This document shows positions 34,492 to 43,926 of a DNA stretch of 45,164 bases, piece after piece (the first letter of the stretch is position 1; every line of letters starts with the position of its first letter). The notes under the pieces are model-generated. The model ran no database searches. It saw only the letters and a program-made list of their open reading frames with translations, and was not told the DNA's origin. A program made the position numbers and the translations under genes. Origin of the DNA: Polycyclovorans sp046565985 (GTDB taxonomy: Bacteria; Pseudomonadota; Gammaproteobacteria; Nevskiales; Nevskiaceae); contig JBKHXN010000125.1 in NCBI GenBank assembly GCA_046565985.1, positions 1 to 45,164 on the forward strand, read 5' to 3'.

Positions 34492-35736
34492 TTAGACCTT
34501 GCCGCCAAACACGCGGCCGCTGCCGGGGCCGTTGAGGGGAATGGCCCAGCCCAGCTCCACCTCCAGGTTGACGAACTGGGGAATGCGCAGGCGCACGCCC
34601 AGGCCCAGGCTGGAGTACACACGGCCCAGCCGGGCGGCCTGTGCGTCCTCGAACACGTTGCCGGCCTCGAGGATGACCACGGCGCGCAGCCAGGGCCGCC
34701 ACACGGGCCGGGCCACTTCCACGGCCAGGCGATAGAAGGCATCGCCTTCGATGAAGTCGTTGTCGAAGGCGCGCAGGGCGCCACTGCCGCCCAGGTCAAA
34801 GGCTTTCTGGTTGCCGGGGCGGGGGCCGCCGTGAAAACTGCCCAGCTCGGCAAAGACGTGCAGGGTCTGGTGCTCGGTCTGGCCCAGCTGCATGTAGCGG
34901 GCGTAGCCGGTGGTGGCGCGGGTAAAGTCGTAGTCGGACAGCCAGCCCTCGGTCGCCACGTCGGTGCGGATGTCGAAGCTCTGCCCCACCTCGCTGAAGA
35001 TGCGGAAGCGGATGTCCCGGTAGCCCAGCCCCAGACCCAGCGCGGTGGCCAGGCCATCGGCCTTGGGCGCGAGCGGCCCGCTGGTGGCCTGCGATTGCCA
35101 GCTCAGCGAGGGCCCGATGTTCCAGCCGCGGTTGGACGGCCCGGGCGTCAGCTGGTAGGTGAACCCAAAGCCGGCGCCGCGCAGGCGCTCCAGGTATTCG
35201 CCGCTGCCGTCTTCGGTCTGCACCGGGCGCTCGGTATACGCCACGCTGGCGCCGAAGCTGGTGCGCTCGTCCAGTACGTAGGGGGCAAACCAGCTCGCCG
35301 CGTAGTTTTCCTCGCGGCCGATGCCGCGCTGCTGGCGGTCCTGCTGCTGGGCAAAGATCACCAGGCTGTGGTTGAGCCCGGCCACGTTGTTCCAGCGCAG
35401 CTGGAGGCCGTAGGCATACTGGCCGTCCAGGTTGGCAGACAGGCGCGGCAGGGGCAGCAGATAAAATTTTTCCACCACGGTAAAAACCAGCCGCACGCCA
35501 CTGGCGGCGGGCTCTTCGCGGACTTCCACGCTGCGGAACAGGCCGAGGTCCTGGATGGCCTGGCGGCTGCGCTCGATCAGCGCGGGGTCGGCCGGCTCGC
35601 CCACCGTGAGGCTGAGCTCGCGCAGCAGCACGCTCTCGCGCGTGACCTCGTTGCCTTCAAAGACGATCTCGCTCACCAGCGGCTGCGCCTGCGCCAGGCC
35701 GGCCGTGAGACACAGCACGGCGCAGAGGCGGTTCAT
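34492..35736 (-). CDS. small OMP85-family (BamA/TamA-like) outer-membrane protein, single POTRA
   Basis: A 414-residue exported protein. Signal peptide to about residue 18 (AQA-QPLVSE). One POTRA-like domain follows (about 20-95, VSEIVFEGNEVTRESVLLREL to VRLVFTVVEKFYLLPLP), then a ~16-strand barrel region. The L6-type motif that is usually V/I-R-G-F is here GALRAFDNDF, keeping the Arg. The barrel ends GRVFGGKV without the usual aromatic C-terminal residue. It is far shorter than BamA (five POTRAs) or TamA (three). It could be a lipid- or protein-handling OMP85 such as a BamL/patatin-lacking type; exact role unknown. Its ATG overlaps the folA stop (ATGA), so it is coupled to folA. Confidence 0.8.
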   Translation of the reverse strand: MNRLCAVLCLTAGLAQAQPLVSEIVFEGNEVTRESVLLRELSLTVGEPADPALIERSRQAIQDLGLFRSVEVREEPAASGVRLVFTVVEKFYLLPLPRLSANLDGQYAYGLQLRWNNVAGLNHSLVIFAQQQDRQQRGIGREENYAASWFAPYVLDERTSFGASVAYTERPVQTEDGSGEYLERLRGAGFGFTYQLTPGPSNRGWNIGPSLSWQSQATSGPLAPKADGLATALGLGLGYRDIRFRIFSEVGQSFDIRTDVATEGWLSDYDFTRATTGYARYMQLGQTEHQTLHVFAELGSFHGGPRPGNQKAFDLGGSGALRAFDNDFIEGDAFYRLAVEVARPVWRPWLRAVVILEAGNVFEDAQAARLGRVYSSLGLGVRLRIPQFVNLEVELGWAIPLNGPGSGRVFGGKV

Positions 35737-36224
35737 CCCCGTTCCAGGGTGACAAAGGTGTAGGCGTGGGCGTGGCGCTCGTCGGCCGGGTGGGCCTCGC
35801 GCGCCACTTCGCGCCACTGGCGCGGATCGTATGCGGGAAAGTAGGCGTCGCCCTCGGGGGCGGCGTCCACTTCGGTGAGGTACAGGCGCCGCGCCAGCGG
35901 CAGGGTCTGAGCGTAGAGCTCGGCACCGCCGATCACCATCAGGCCGTTGGGGGCGGGGCTGGCCAGGGCGTCCTGCAGGCTGTGAAAGACCCGGGCGCCC
36001 TCGGGGGCGAAGGCCGGGTCACGGGTGAGCACCCAGTTGTCGCGCTGCGGCAGCGGCCGGCCGAGCGATTCCCAGGTCTTGCGGCCCATCAGCACGGCAC
36101 AGCCCAGCGTCAGGCGCTTGAAGTGCTGGAGATCATTGGGCAGGCGCCAGGGCAGCTCGCCGCCGCGACCGATCACGCGGTTGCGGCCCAGGGCAACGAT
36201 GAGGTGGAGATCGGCGGTGCTCAT
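35733..36224 (-). CDS. folA: dihydrofolate reductase
   Basis: Reduces dihydrofolate to tetrahydrofolate with NADPH; 163 residues, close to E. coli FolA (159). Visible: LIVALGRNRVIGRGGELPWRLPNDLQHFKRLT with the catalytic acid D31 (E. coli D27), VLMGRKTWESLGRPLP, and MVIGGAELYAQTLPLARRLYLTEV. Start ATG 36224 gives the family N-terminus; the frame stays open upstream without similarity. Downstream of thyA and lgt on the same strand, the common lgt-thyA-folA order: ThyA makes dihydrofolate and FolA recycles it. Its TGA overlaps the OMP85-like start. Confidence 0.96.
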   Translation of the reverse strand: MSTADLHLIVALGRNRVIGRGGELPWRLPNDLQHFKRLTLGCAVLMGRKTWESLGRPLPQRDNWVLTRDPAFAPEGARVFHSLQDALASPAPNGLMVIGGAELYAQTLPLARRLYLTEVDAAPEGDAYFPAYDPRQWREVAREAHPADERHAHAYTFVTLERG

Positions 36225-36288
36225 GCCGCCCGAGTGTAGCAACGCCGCCGCCGGAAAACGCGTGCGGCGGCGCACACGGCCGGAAGGC

Positions 36289-37083
36289 TCAGACGGCGAC
36301 CGGCGCGGGGATGTGCGGGTGCGGGTCGTAGCCGATCAGGCTGAAATCTTCCAGCCGGAAGGCGAACAGATCCCGCACCGCCGGATTGAGCTGCATCCGC
36401 GGCAGCGGGCGCGGCTCGCGCCGCAGCTGCTCGCGTGCCTGTTCCAGGTGGTTGCTGTAGAGGTGGCAGTCCCCGCCGGTCCAGATGAACTCACCCGGCT
36501 GCAGGCCCACGACCTGGGCGATCATCAGCGTGAGCAGCGCGTAGGAGGCGATGTTGAACGGCACCCCCAGGAAGATGTCCGCGCTGCGCTGGTAGAGCTG
36601 GCAGGACAGCCGCCCCTGCGCCACGTAGAACTGGAACAGCGCGTGGCAGGGCATCAGCGCCATCCGGTCGAGCTCGCCCACGTTCCAGGCCGAGACGATC
36701 AGGCGGCGCGAATCGGGCGTCTTGCGCAGCTGTTCCAGCAGCTGGCTGATCTGGTCGATCTGCCGCCCGTCCGGCGCCGGCCAGCTGCGCCACTGCTTGC
36801 CGTAAACGGGGCCGAGTTCGCCGTTGGCGTCGGCCCATTCATCCCAGATGCGGACCTTGTGTTCCCTGAGGTAGGCGATGTTGGTCTCGCCGCGCAGGAA
36901 CCACAGCAGCTCCACGATGATCGAGCGCAGGTGCAGCTTCTTGGTGGTGAGCAGGGGGAAGCCCTGCGCCAGGTCAAAGCGCATCTGGTGGCCGAATACG
37001 CTGAGGGTGCCGGTGCCGGTGCGGTCGGTCTTCTCGGCCCCGTGCTCCAGCACGTGCTGCATCAGGTCGAGGTAGGCGCGCAT
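36289..37083 (-). CDS. thyA: thymidylate synthase
   Basis: Methylates dUMP to dTMP with 5,10-methylene-THF, releasing dihydrofolate. The 264-residue length and the nucleophile C146 (MALMPCHALFQFYV) match E. coli ThyA exactly. Other conserved blocks: DRTGTGTLSVFGHQMRFDL, VELLWFLRGETNI, CQLYQRSADIFLGVPFNIASY and HLYSNHLEQ. Start ATG 37083 lies one base after the lgt stop. The methylene-THF it consumes can come from the glycine cleavage system at 40-45 kb. Confidence 0.98.
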   Translation of the reverse strand: MRAYLDLMQHVLEHGAEKTDRTGTGTLSVFGHQMRFDLAQGFPLLTTKKLHLRSIIVELLWFLRGETNIAYLREHKVRIWDEWADANGELGPVYGKQWRSWPAPDGRQIDQISQLLEQLRKTPDSRRLIVSAWNVGELDRMALMPCHALFQFYVAQGRLSCQLYQRSADIFLGVPFNIASYALLTLMIAQVVGLQPGEFIWTGGDCHLYSNHLEQAREQLRREPRPLPRMQLNPAVRDLFAFRLEDFSLIGYDPHPHIPAPVAV

Positions 37084-37084
37084 C

Positions 37085-37882
37085 TCAGGCGGGCCGGATG
37101 GCGGGCCGGCGGTAGGCCCAGGTCATGAGCAGCACGCCGGCGATGAACATCGGCACGCACAGCAGCATGCCCATGGTGAACCAGCTGGTGCCGTACAGAT
37201 AGCCGATGTGCGCGTCGGGCAGGCGCACGAACTCCACCGCGCTGCGGAACACGGCGTAGAGCACCAGGAACAGGCCGGCCACGGCGGGCGCCGGGCGCGG
37301 CTGGCGGCCAAACCACCACAGCACGGCGAGCAGGACCACGCCCTCCAGCGCTGCCTCATAGAGCATGCTGGGGTGGCGCGGCTCGGGCCCGGCGCCAGGG
37401 AAGACCATGCCCCAGGGCAGACTGGTGGGCGCGCCCCAGAGTTCGGCGTTGATGAAGTTGCCGATGCGCCCGGTGAGCAGGCCGAAGGGAATCAGCGGGG
37501 CGACGAAATCCGCCACCTCGAACACGCGCACGCCGTGGGTGCGGGCAAACCAGAAGAACGCGACGATCACCCCCAGCAGGCCACCGTGGAAGCTCATGCC
37601 GCCTTCCCACATGCGCAGCAGCACCATGGGCTCGGCCATGAACGCGGGGAAGTTGTAGAACAGGGTGTAGCCGATGCGCCCCCCCAGGATCACGCCGAGG
37701 ACGATGTAGAACAGCAGGTCTGACACGCGCTCGCGCGGCCAGTTGAAGTGCGCCAGCCGCGCGCGGCGCGTGCCCAGCCACCAGCAGCCGTAGAAGCCCA
37801 GCAGGTACATGAGTCCGTACCAGTGGATTTTCAGCGGCCCGAGCTGGAGGGCGATAGGGTCAAAAGCGGGATGGACGAGCAT
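37085..37882 (-). CDS. lgt: prolipoprotein diacylglyceryl transferase
   Basis: Inner-membrane enzyme that transfers diacylglycerol from phosphatidylglycerol to the lipobox Cys of prolipoproteins, the first step of lipoprotein maturation. 265 residues with seven hydrophobic segments. Family signatures: GGRIGYTLFYN, GGMSFHGGLLG with H99 (E. coli H103), and the Lgt signature GLLTGRIGNFINAELWG with R139 (E. coli R143). Start ATG 37882. First gene of the lgt-thyA-folA-OMP85 run, all spaced by one base to a short gap. Confidence 0.97.
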   Translation of the reverse strand: MLVHPAFDPIALQLGPLKIHWYGLMYLLGFYGCWWLGTRRARLAHFNWPRERVSDLLFYIVLGVILGGRIGYTLFYNFPAFMAEPMVLLRMWEGGMSFHGGLLGVIVAFFWFARTHGVRVFEVADFVAPLIPFGLLTGRIGNFINAELWGAPTSLPWGMVFPGAGPEPRHPSMLYEAALEGVVLLAVLWWFGRQPRPAPAVAGLFLVLYAVFRSAVEFVRLPDAHIGYLYGTSWFTMGMLLCVPMFIAGVLLMTWAYRRPAIRPA

Positions 37883-37908
37883 GGTCGGGATTGTAGCGGG
37901 CGGGCGCC

Positions 37909-39080
<1,172 letters not shown>

Positions 39081-39084
<4 letters not shown>

Positions 39085-40013
39085 TTGAGGTCATAACGGA
39101 ATTCGCGCTTGAAGCGCTCGCGGAAGGCGGCCATGCCGAACTTGTGGTTCTGCGTACCCGGACGTTCGATCTTGATGGCGCCCATGAGGCTGGCGATGCG
39201 GCCGGTGGTTTCCCAGTCCAGCCCGCGCGAGATGCCGTACAGCAGGCCGCCACGGTAGGCGTCGCCGCAGCCGGTGGGGTCGGCCAGCGATTCGGCCTTG
39301 GCGCAGGGGATGTCGTGCAGCTTGCCCTTGGCGTAGATGTGCGAACCCTTGGCGCCGCGCGTGACGATCAGTGCATCCACGCGCTCGCCGATCTGCTTGA
39401 GCGTGAGCCCGGTACGGTTCATCAGCAGCTCGGCCTCGTAGTCGTTGACCGCCACGTAGCTGGCCTGGGCGATGAAGGTCTTGAGCTCGTCGCCGTTGAA
39501 CATCGGCAGGCCCTGGCCGGGGTCGAACAGGAAGGGGATGCCGGCGTCGGCAAACTGTCGGGCGTGCAGCAGCATGCCCTCGCGCCCATCAGGCGAGACC
39601 GATCCCAGCTTGATGCCGGTGGGGACGATGTCCTGGGTATGCGCCAGGTTCATCGCGCCCGGGTGGAAGGCGGTGATCTGGTTGTCGTCCAGATCGGTGG
39701 TGATGTAGGCCTGCGCGGTGTAGGCATCCGGAATGGACTTCAGATGCGTGCGCGGAATGCCCTGCACGTCCATCCAGGCGGCGTAGGCGTCGAAGTCACG
39801 CCCGACCGTGCCCATGGGCAGCGGCTTGCCGCCGAGCAGGTGCAGGTTGTAGGCGATGTTGCCGGCACAGCCGCCGAATTCGCGGCGCAGCTCCGGCACC
39901 AGGAACGAGACATTCAGGATGTGCACCTTGTCAGGCAGGATGGCGTTCTTGAACTGGCCGGAATAGACCATGATGGTGTCGTAGGCCATCGAACCGCAGA
40001 TAAGTACCGACAT
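39081..40013 (-). CDS. PfkB family carbohydrate kinase, probably adenosine kinase
   Basis: A 310-residue ribokinase-fold enzyme. N-terminal VLICGSMAYDTIMVY, the FGGCAGNIAYNLHLLGG substrate-side motif, VAVNDYEAELLMNRTG, LIVTRGAKGSHI, and the PfkB signature 2 DPTGCGDAYRGGLLYG with the catalytic base D251. The N-terminal GSMAYDTIM and the FGGCAGNIAYNL block are those of the proteobacterial kinases annotated as adenosine kinase (adenosine + ATP to AMP). A ribokinase-like sugar specificity cannot be excluded from sequence alone. It overlaps rlmI by four bases. Confidence 0.85.
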
Positions 40014-40034
40014 CGGAATGTTCCTTGCTGTAGG

Positions 40035-40055
40035 CCGTCCGGTCAGACCGGGCGG
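40035..40055 (-). other. stem-loop between gcvPB and the PfkB kinase
   Basis: CCGTCCGGT (40035-40043) pairs with ACCGGGCGG (40047-40055), with one G-U pair and a three-base loop. It lies in the 51-bp gap on the minus strand without a T-tract; it could reduce read-through from the gcv operon or protect an mRNA 3' end. Confidence 0.4.
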
Positions 40056-40064
40056 TGAAAAGGG

Positions 40065-41552
40065 TCAGGCGGCGGTGTAGCGCAGATCAAGCTGGCGCGC
40101 GGCGCGCACGTCGTCCAGACGCCGCACCGGCAGGGTGTGTGGCGCACGCTTGAGTTGCTGGATGTCGGCCTTGGCCTCGTCCCAGATGCGCGCCAGGGTC
40201 TCCACGAAGGCATCCAGCGTCTGCTTGTCCTCGGTCTCGGTCGGCTCGATCAGCAGGCACTCCGGCACCAGCAGGGGGAAATACACGGTCGGCGCATGGT
40301 AGCCATAGTCGAGCAGACGCTTGGCCACGTCGGTGGCCGTGAGATCCAGGCTCTGCTTCTGGCGCTTGAGGGTGATGATGAACTCATGGCTGGCACGACG
40401 CTGCGGGAATGCCAGATCAAAGCCCTTCTCGCGCAGACGTGCGGCCAGATAGTTGGCGTTGAGCGTGGCAAATTCCGCCACGCGGTGCATGCCCTCGCGC
40501 CCCAGCAGACGGGCGTAGATGTAGGCACGCAGCAGCACCCCGGCGTTGCCCATGAAAGCTGACAGACGGCCGATGCTCTGCGGCAGATCATGCTCGTCGA
40601 GCCAGCGGTAGCGATTCCCGATTCCCGATTCCCGATTCCCGCCGGGGTCGGCAAGGCCGACCACCGGAATGGGCATGAACGGCAGCAGCCGCTTCGAGAC
40701 CCCCACCGCACCCGCACCCGGCCCGCCGCCGCCGTGCGGCGTGGAAAAGGTCTTGTGCAGGTTCATGTGGATCACGTCAAAGCCCATGTCGCCCGGACGC
40801 ACGCGGCCGAGGATGGCATTGAGGTTGGCGCCGTCGTAGTACAGCAGGCCGCCGGCCTGGTGGACGATGCCGGCGATCTCCTCGATGCGCCGCTCGAACA
40901 CGCCGAAGGTGGACGGATTGGTCAGCATGATGCCGGCGGTCTGGGGGCCGACGGCGGCCTTGAGCGCCTCCACGTCCACGTCGCCCTCGGCGTTGGTGGG
41001 GATCTCGCGCGCGGTGTAGCCGAGCATGGTGGCAGTGGCGGGGTTGGTGCCGTGCGCGGCGTCGGGGACCAGGATCTCGGTGCGCCCGGTATCGCCGCGC
41101 GACTGGTGATAGGCGCGGATCATCGCCACGCCGGCAAATTCGCCCTGCGCGCCGGCCATGGGCGTGAGGCTCACGCCGGCCATGCCGGTGACATCCCGGA
41201 GAATTTCCTGCAGCTCGTAGAAGCAGGCCAGCAGGCCCTGGCTGTGCGATTCCGGCGCCAGCGGGTGACGGCCGAGGAATTCCGGCAGCATCGCCAGCTT
41301 GTTGCAGGCCCGCGGGTTGTACTTCATGGTGCAGCTGCCCAGCGGATAGAAGTGCGTGTCGATGCTGAAATTCAGCCGCGACAGCCGCGTGAAGTGCCGC
41401 ACCGCCTGCAGCTCGGACACCTCCGGCAGCAGCGGCGGTGTGGCGCGGCGCAAGGCGGCGGGAATGGCCGAGAGGTCCACGGCCACGCCGGGCAGCTGCG
41501 CACCGGCGGTGCGGCCGGGGGCGGAGATTTCAAAGATCAGCGGTTCAGTCAT
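40065..41552 (-). CDS. gcvPB: glycine dehydrogenase (aminomethyl-transferring) subunit 2 (GcvPB), with internal heptamer insertion
   Basis: C-terminal half of the split P-protein, which decarboxylates glycine and loads the aminomethyl group on lipoyl-GcvH. 495 residues. The PLP-binding lysine is K267 in IHMNLHKTFSTPHGGGGPGAG. Also visible: THFYPLGSCTMKYNP, LVPDAAHGTNPATATMLGY and IMLTNPSTFGVFE. Residues about 303-313 (PGGNRESGIGN) are encoded largely by four tandem GGGAATC heptamers (40613-40640). They sit between the family stretches PFMPIPVVGLADP and RYRWLDEHDLPQSIGRL, so they look like an in-frame insertion in a surface loop. Last gene of gcvT-gcvH-gcvPA-tpx-gcvPB; start ATG 41552. Confidence 0.95.
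   Translation of the reverse strand: MTEPLIFEISAPGRTAGAQLPGVAVDLSAIPAALRRATPPLLPEVSELQAVRHFTRLSRLNFSIDTHFYPLGSCTMKYNPRACNKLAMLPEFLGRHPLAPESHSQGLLACFYELQEILRDVTGMAGVSLTPMAGAQGEFAGVAMIRAYHQSRGDTGRTEILVPDAAHGTNPATATMLGYTAREIPTNAEGDVDVEALKAAVGPQTAGIMLTNPSTFGVFERRIEEIAGIVHQAGGLLYYDGANLNAILGRVRPGDMGFDVIHMNLHKTFSTPHGGGGPGAGAVGVSKRLLPFMPIPVVGLADPGGNRESGIGNRYRWLDEHDLPQSIGRLSAFMGNAGVLLRAYIYARLLGREGMHRVAEFATLNANYLAARLREKGFDLAFPQRRASHEFIITLKRQKQSLDLTATDVAKRLLDYGYHAPTVYFPLLVPECLLIEPTETEDKQTLDAFVETLARIWDEAKADIQQLKRAPHTLPVRRLDDVRAARQLDLRYTAA
40613..40640 (-). repeat. four tandem GGGAATC heptamers inside gcvPB
   Basis: Exactly four GATTCCC units on the plus strand, GGGAATC on the coding strand. They encode residues G305 to N313 of GcvPB plus part of the next codon. 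28 bases is not a multiple of three, so flanking bases must complete the insertion for the frame to be kept. Confidence 0.95.
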
Positions 41553-41584
41553 GACGGTTGCCGGAATGGGCAGTGGGGAAACAC

Positions 41585-41608
41585 CCGGCGGGCGGACGCG
41601 CCCGCCGG
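41585..41608 (-). terminator. strong hairpin between tpx and gcvPB
   Basis: CCGGCGGGC (41585-41593) pairs perfectly with GCCCGCCGG (41600-41608) around a six-base loop. On the minus strand it is followed by GTGTTTCCCC, a poor T-tract. It sits in the 78-bp tpx-gcvPB gap, so it is an intra-operon attenuator or stabiliser rather than an operon end. Confidence 0.5.
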
Positions 41609-41630
41609 AGATCGGAGCAGCGGTGCAGGC

Positions 41631-42131
41631 TCAGGCCAGTACTTTCAGCGCGGCCTCGTAGTCGGGCTCGTCGGCGATTTCCTTGACCAGCTGGGTGTGC
41701 AGCACGCGGTTATCGGTGGACAGCACGACGATGGAACGCGCGGTAAGCCCGGCGAGCGGGCCGGTCTCGATCAGCACACCGTAGTCCTTGGCAAAGTTGC
41801 GGCCGCGCATCAGCGAGGCCATGACCACGTTCTTGAGCCCTTCCGCGCCGCAGAAGCGCGACTGGGCGAAGGGCAGATCCGCCGAGATGCACAGCACTAC
41901 GGTGTCCTTGAGCTGGGCGGCGCGCTGGTTGAACTGGCGCACGCTGGTGGCGCAGGTGGGGGTATCCACGCTGGGAAAGATGTTGAGGATCTTTTTCTTG
42001 CCGACAAAATCATGCAGCGAGAGATCCTTGAGATCGGCGCCGACCAGACGGAAGCCCGGAGCATCGGTACCCTTGGCGGGAAGATCGCCATAGACCTGCA
42101 CGGGGCTGCCTTTCAGGGTGACATTTGCCAT
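41631..42131 (-). CDS. tpx: thiol peroxidase (atypical 2-Cys peroxiredoxin)
   Basis: Periplasm- or cytosol-located peroxidase that reduces H2O2 and preferentially lipid hydroperoxides using thioredoxin. 166 residues. The peroxidatic cysteine is C60 (FPSVDTPTCATSVRQFN) and the resolving one C94 (SRFCGAEGL), one position off E. coli Tpx C61/C95. Its ATG overlaps the stop of gcvPA (TAATG) and it lies between the two P-protein subunit genes. It is therefore presumably expressed with the glycine cleavage system. This placement is unusual; gcvPA and gcvPB are normally adjacent. Confidence 0.97.
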   Translation of the reverse strand: MANVTLKGSPVQVYGDLPAKGTDAPGFRLVGADLKDLSLHDFVGKKKILNIFPSVDTPTCATSVRQFNQRAAQLKDTVVLCISADLPFAQSRFCGAEGLKNVVMASLMRGRNFAKDYGVLIETGPLAGLTARSIVVLSTDNRVLHTQLVKEIADEPDYEAALKVLA

Positions 42132-43513
42132 TACTGCTCTCCTTGGTGAGTCGCCGCCAGCACGCGCGCGAGAGCGTCGGCATAACGGGCGATGTGTTGA
42201 TCGGTCTTGGTCTCGGTGGCACAGACCAGCAGGGCGTGGCCGAGTTCGGGATAGTGCTGCGAAAGGTCGAAGCCGCCCAGTATCTGCTCATCCGCCAGGC
42301 GCGCCAGCACCGGCGCCACCGGACGCGGCAGGCGGATCACCGCCTCGTGGAAGTGCGCGCCCTCGAAGCCCCGGCTGACGCCGGGGATCTGCGTCAGTGC
42401 GTCCAGCAGCCGCGCGGTCTGGCGCATGCTGGCGCTGGCCACCTGCGCCAGCCCCTGCGGGCCGAGCAGGCTCATGTAGATGGTGGCCGCGGTGACCAGC
42501 AGGCCCTGGTTGGTGCAGATGTTGGACTTGGCCTTGGCGCGGCGGATGTGCTGCTCGCGGGCCTGCAGGGTCAGGGTGAACCCGGGCTTGCCGTCCAGAT
42601 CCAGCGTGCGACCGACGATACGCCCCGGCATCTCGCGCACCAGCGCCTGGCGCGCGGTGAGGAAGCCAAAGTACGGGCCGCCCGAAGACAGCGGCGCACC
42701 CAGCGGCTGGCCCTCGCCGCAGACGATGTCGGCGCCGTGGCCGCTGCCCCACTGGCCGGGCGGCTTGAGCAGGGCCAGCGAGGTGGGGTTGACCACCGCC
42801 ACCACCAGCGCCCCCTGGGCCTGCGCCCAGTCGGTGAGCGCGTCCACGTCTTCCAGCTGGCCGAAGAAATTGGGCTGCTGGATCACCAGCGCGGTATAGC
42901 CCTGGCCGGCATGCGGCGCCAGCGCCTCGGCCAGCGTGCGGCCGCTGCGCGGGTCGTAGTCCAGATAGGTGGGCTGCACCCCCTGGGCGTGGGTGGTGTT
43001 GCGCACCACCTCGGCGTAGTACGGATGCAATGTGCAGGGGATCAGCACGCGCCCGCCGGGGTGCTCGCGGTTGGCGCGTACCGCCATCAGCAGCGCCTCG
43101 CCCAGGCCGCTGGCGCCGTCGTACAGGGAGGCGTTGGAGACCTCCATGCCGGTCAGGCCGCAGATCATGCTCTGGTATTCGTAGAGCACCTGCAGCGTGC
43201 CCTGGCTGGCCTCGGCCTGGTAGGGCGTATAGGCCGAGTAGAACTCGCCGCGGGTGGTGATCTCCCACACCGCCGCCGGGATATGGTGCTCGTAGGCGCC
43301 GGCGCCGATGAAGTTCAGCGGCGCGCCGTCCTGGCGGGCGCGTTCCAGCATGAGCTGGGTGACGGCCATCTCCGGCAGCCCTTCCGGCGTGTGCTGCAAT
43401 GAGCGGGCCCGCAGCTTGGGGGGAATCTCGTCAAACAGCGCGTCGATGCTGGGCGCGCCGATGACGTCGAGCATCTGGCGGATGTCGTCCTGGGTGTGGG
43501 GAATGAAAGGCAT
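42131..43513 (-). CDS. gcvPA: glycine dehydrogenase (aminomethyl-transferring) subunit 1
   Basis: N-terminal half of the split glycine decarboxylase, acting as a heterodimer or heterotetramer with GcvPB. 460 residues, standard for the split form. Family stretches: FIPHTQDDIRQMLDVIG at the start, FIGAGAYEHHIPAAVWEI, FYSAYTPYQAEASQGTLQ, YEYQSMICGLTGMEVSNASLYDG, and RAKAKSNICTNQGLL. Start ATG at 43513, 13 bases after the gcvH stop. The 3' end overlaps the tpx start by one base. Confidence 0.97.
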   Translation of the reverse strand: MPFIPHTQDDIRQMLDVIGAPSIDALFDEIPPKLRARSLQHTPEGLPEMAVTQLMLERARQDGAPLNFIGAGAYEHHIPAAVWEITTRGEFYSAYTPYQAEASQGTLQVLYEYQSMICGLTGMEVSNASLYDGASGLGEALLMAVRANREHPGGRVLIPCTLHPYYAEVVRNTTHAQGVQPTYLDYDPRSGRTLAEALAPHAGQGYTALVIQQPNFFGQLEDVDALTDWAQAQGALVVAVVNPTSLALLKPPGQWGSGHGADIVCGEGQPLGAPLSSGGPYFGFLTARQALVREMPGRIVGRTLDLDGKPGFTLTLQAREQHIRRAKAKSNICTNQGLLVTAATIYMSLLGPQGLAQVASASMRQTARLLDALTQIPGVSRGFEGAHFHEAVIRLPRPVAPVLARLADEQILGGFDLSQHYPELGHALLVCATETKTDQHIARYADALARVLAATHQGEQ

Positions 43514-43526
43514 GGGGAGACCGGGA

Positions 43527-43916
43527 TCAGAGGCTGGCGAGGACCTGGGTGTAACCGGCGGCGTCTAGCAGGCCGTCAAGCTGCGCCGGATCGGCGGGCT
43601 GCATCTTCCACATCCAGCCCTGGCCGTAGGGGTCGGCGTTGAGGGTCTCCGGCGCGTCGGCCAGCACGGCGTTGGCCTCCACCACGGTGCCGGCGATGGG
43701 CGCGTACACGTCGGACGCGGCCTTGACCGATTCCACCACCGCGCAGGACTCGTTCTGCTTCAGCGTGCGGCCGGCCTTGGGCACTTCCACGAACACCAGG
43801 TCGCCGAGCGCGGCCTGGGCGTGATCGGTGATGCCGACCAGCACCGAGCCGTCCGGCAGCAGCTTCACCCACTCGTGGGATTTGACGTATTTCAGCTCAG
43901 CGGGAATGTTGCTCAT
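43527..43916 (-). CDS. gcvH: glycine cleavage system H protein
   Basis: Lipoyl carrier that shuttles the aminomethyl group between P, T and L proteins; 129 residues, same as E. coli. The lipoylated lysine is K65 in VESVKAASDVYAPIAG. The N-terminus is NIPAELKYVKSHEWVKLL. I took the ATG at 43916, preceded by AGGAG (43926-43922); the frame is open further upstream only because the heptamer array and gcvT 3' end happen to lack stops. The ribosome-binding site abuts the heptamer array. Confidence 0.97.
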   Translation of the reverse strand: MSNIPAELKYVKSHEWVKLLPDGSVLVGITDHAQAALGDLVFVEVPKAGRTLKQNESCAVVESVKAASDVYAPIAGTVVEANAVLADAPETLNADPYGQGWMWKMQPADPAQLDGLLDAAGYTQVLASL

Positions 43917-43926
43917 GGGAACTCCT

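Noticed and set aside
34339..35763. A 474-residue plus-strand frame opposite the OMP85-like gene
   Set aside because: Ala/Gly/Gln/His-rich shadow without domains; the minus strand has signal peptide, POTRA and barrel features.
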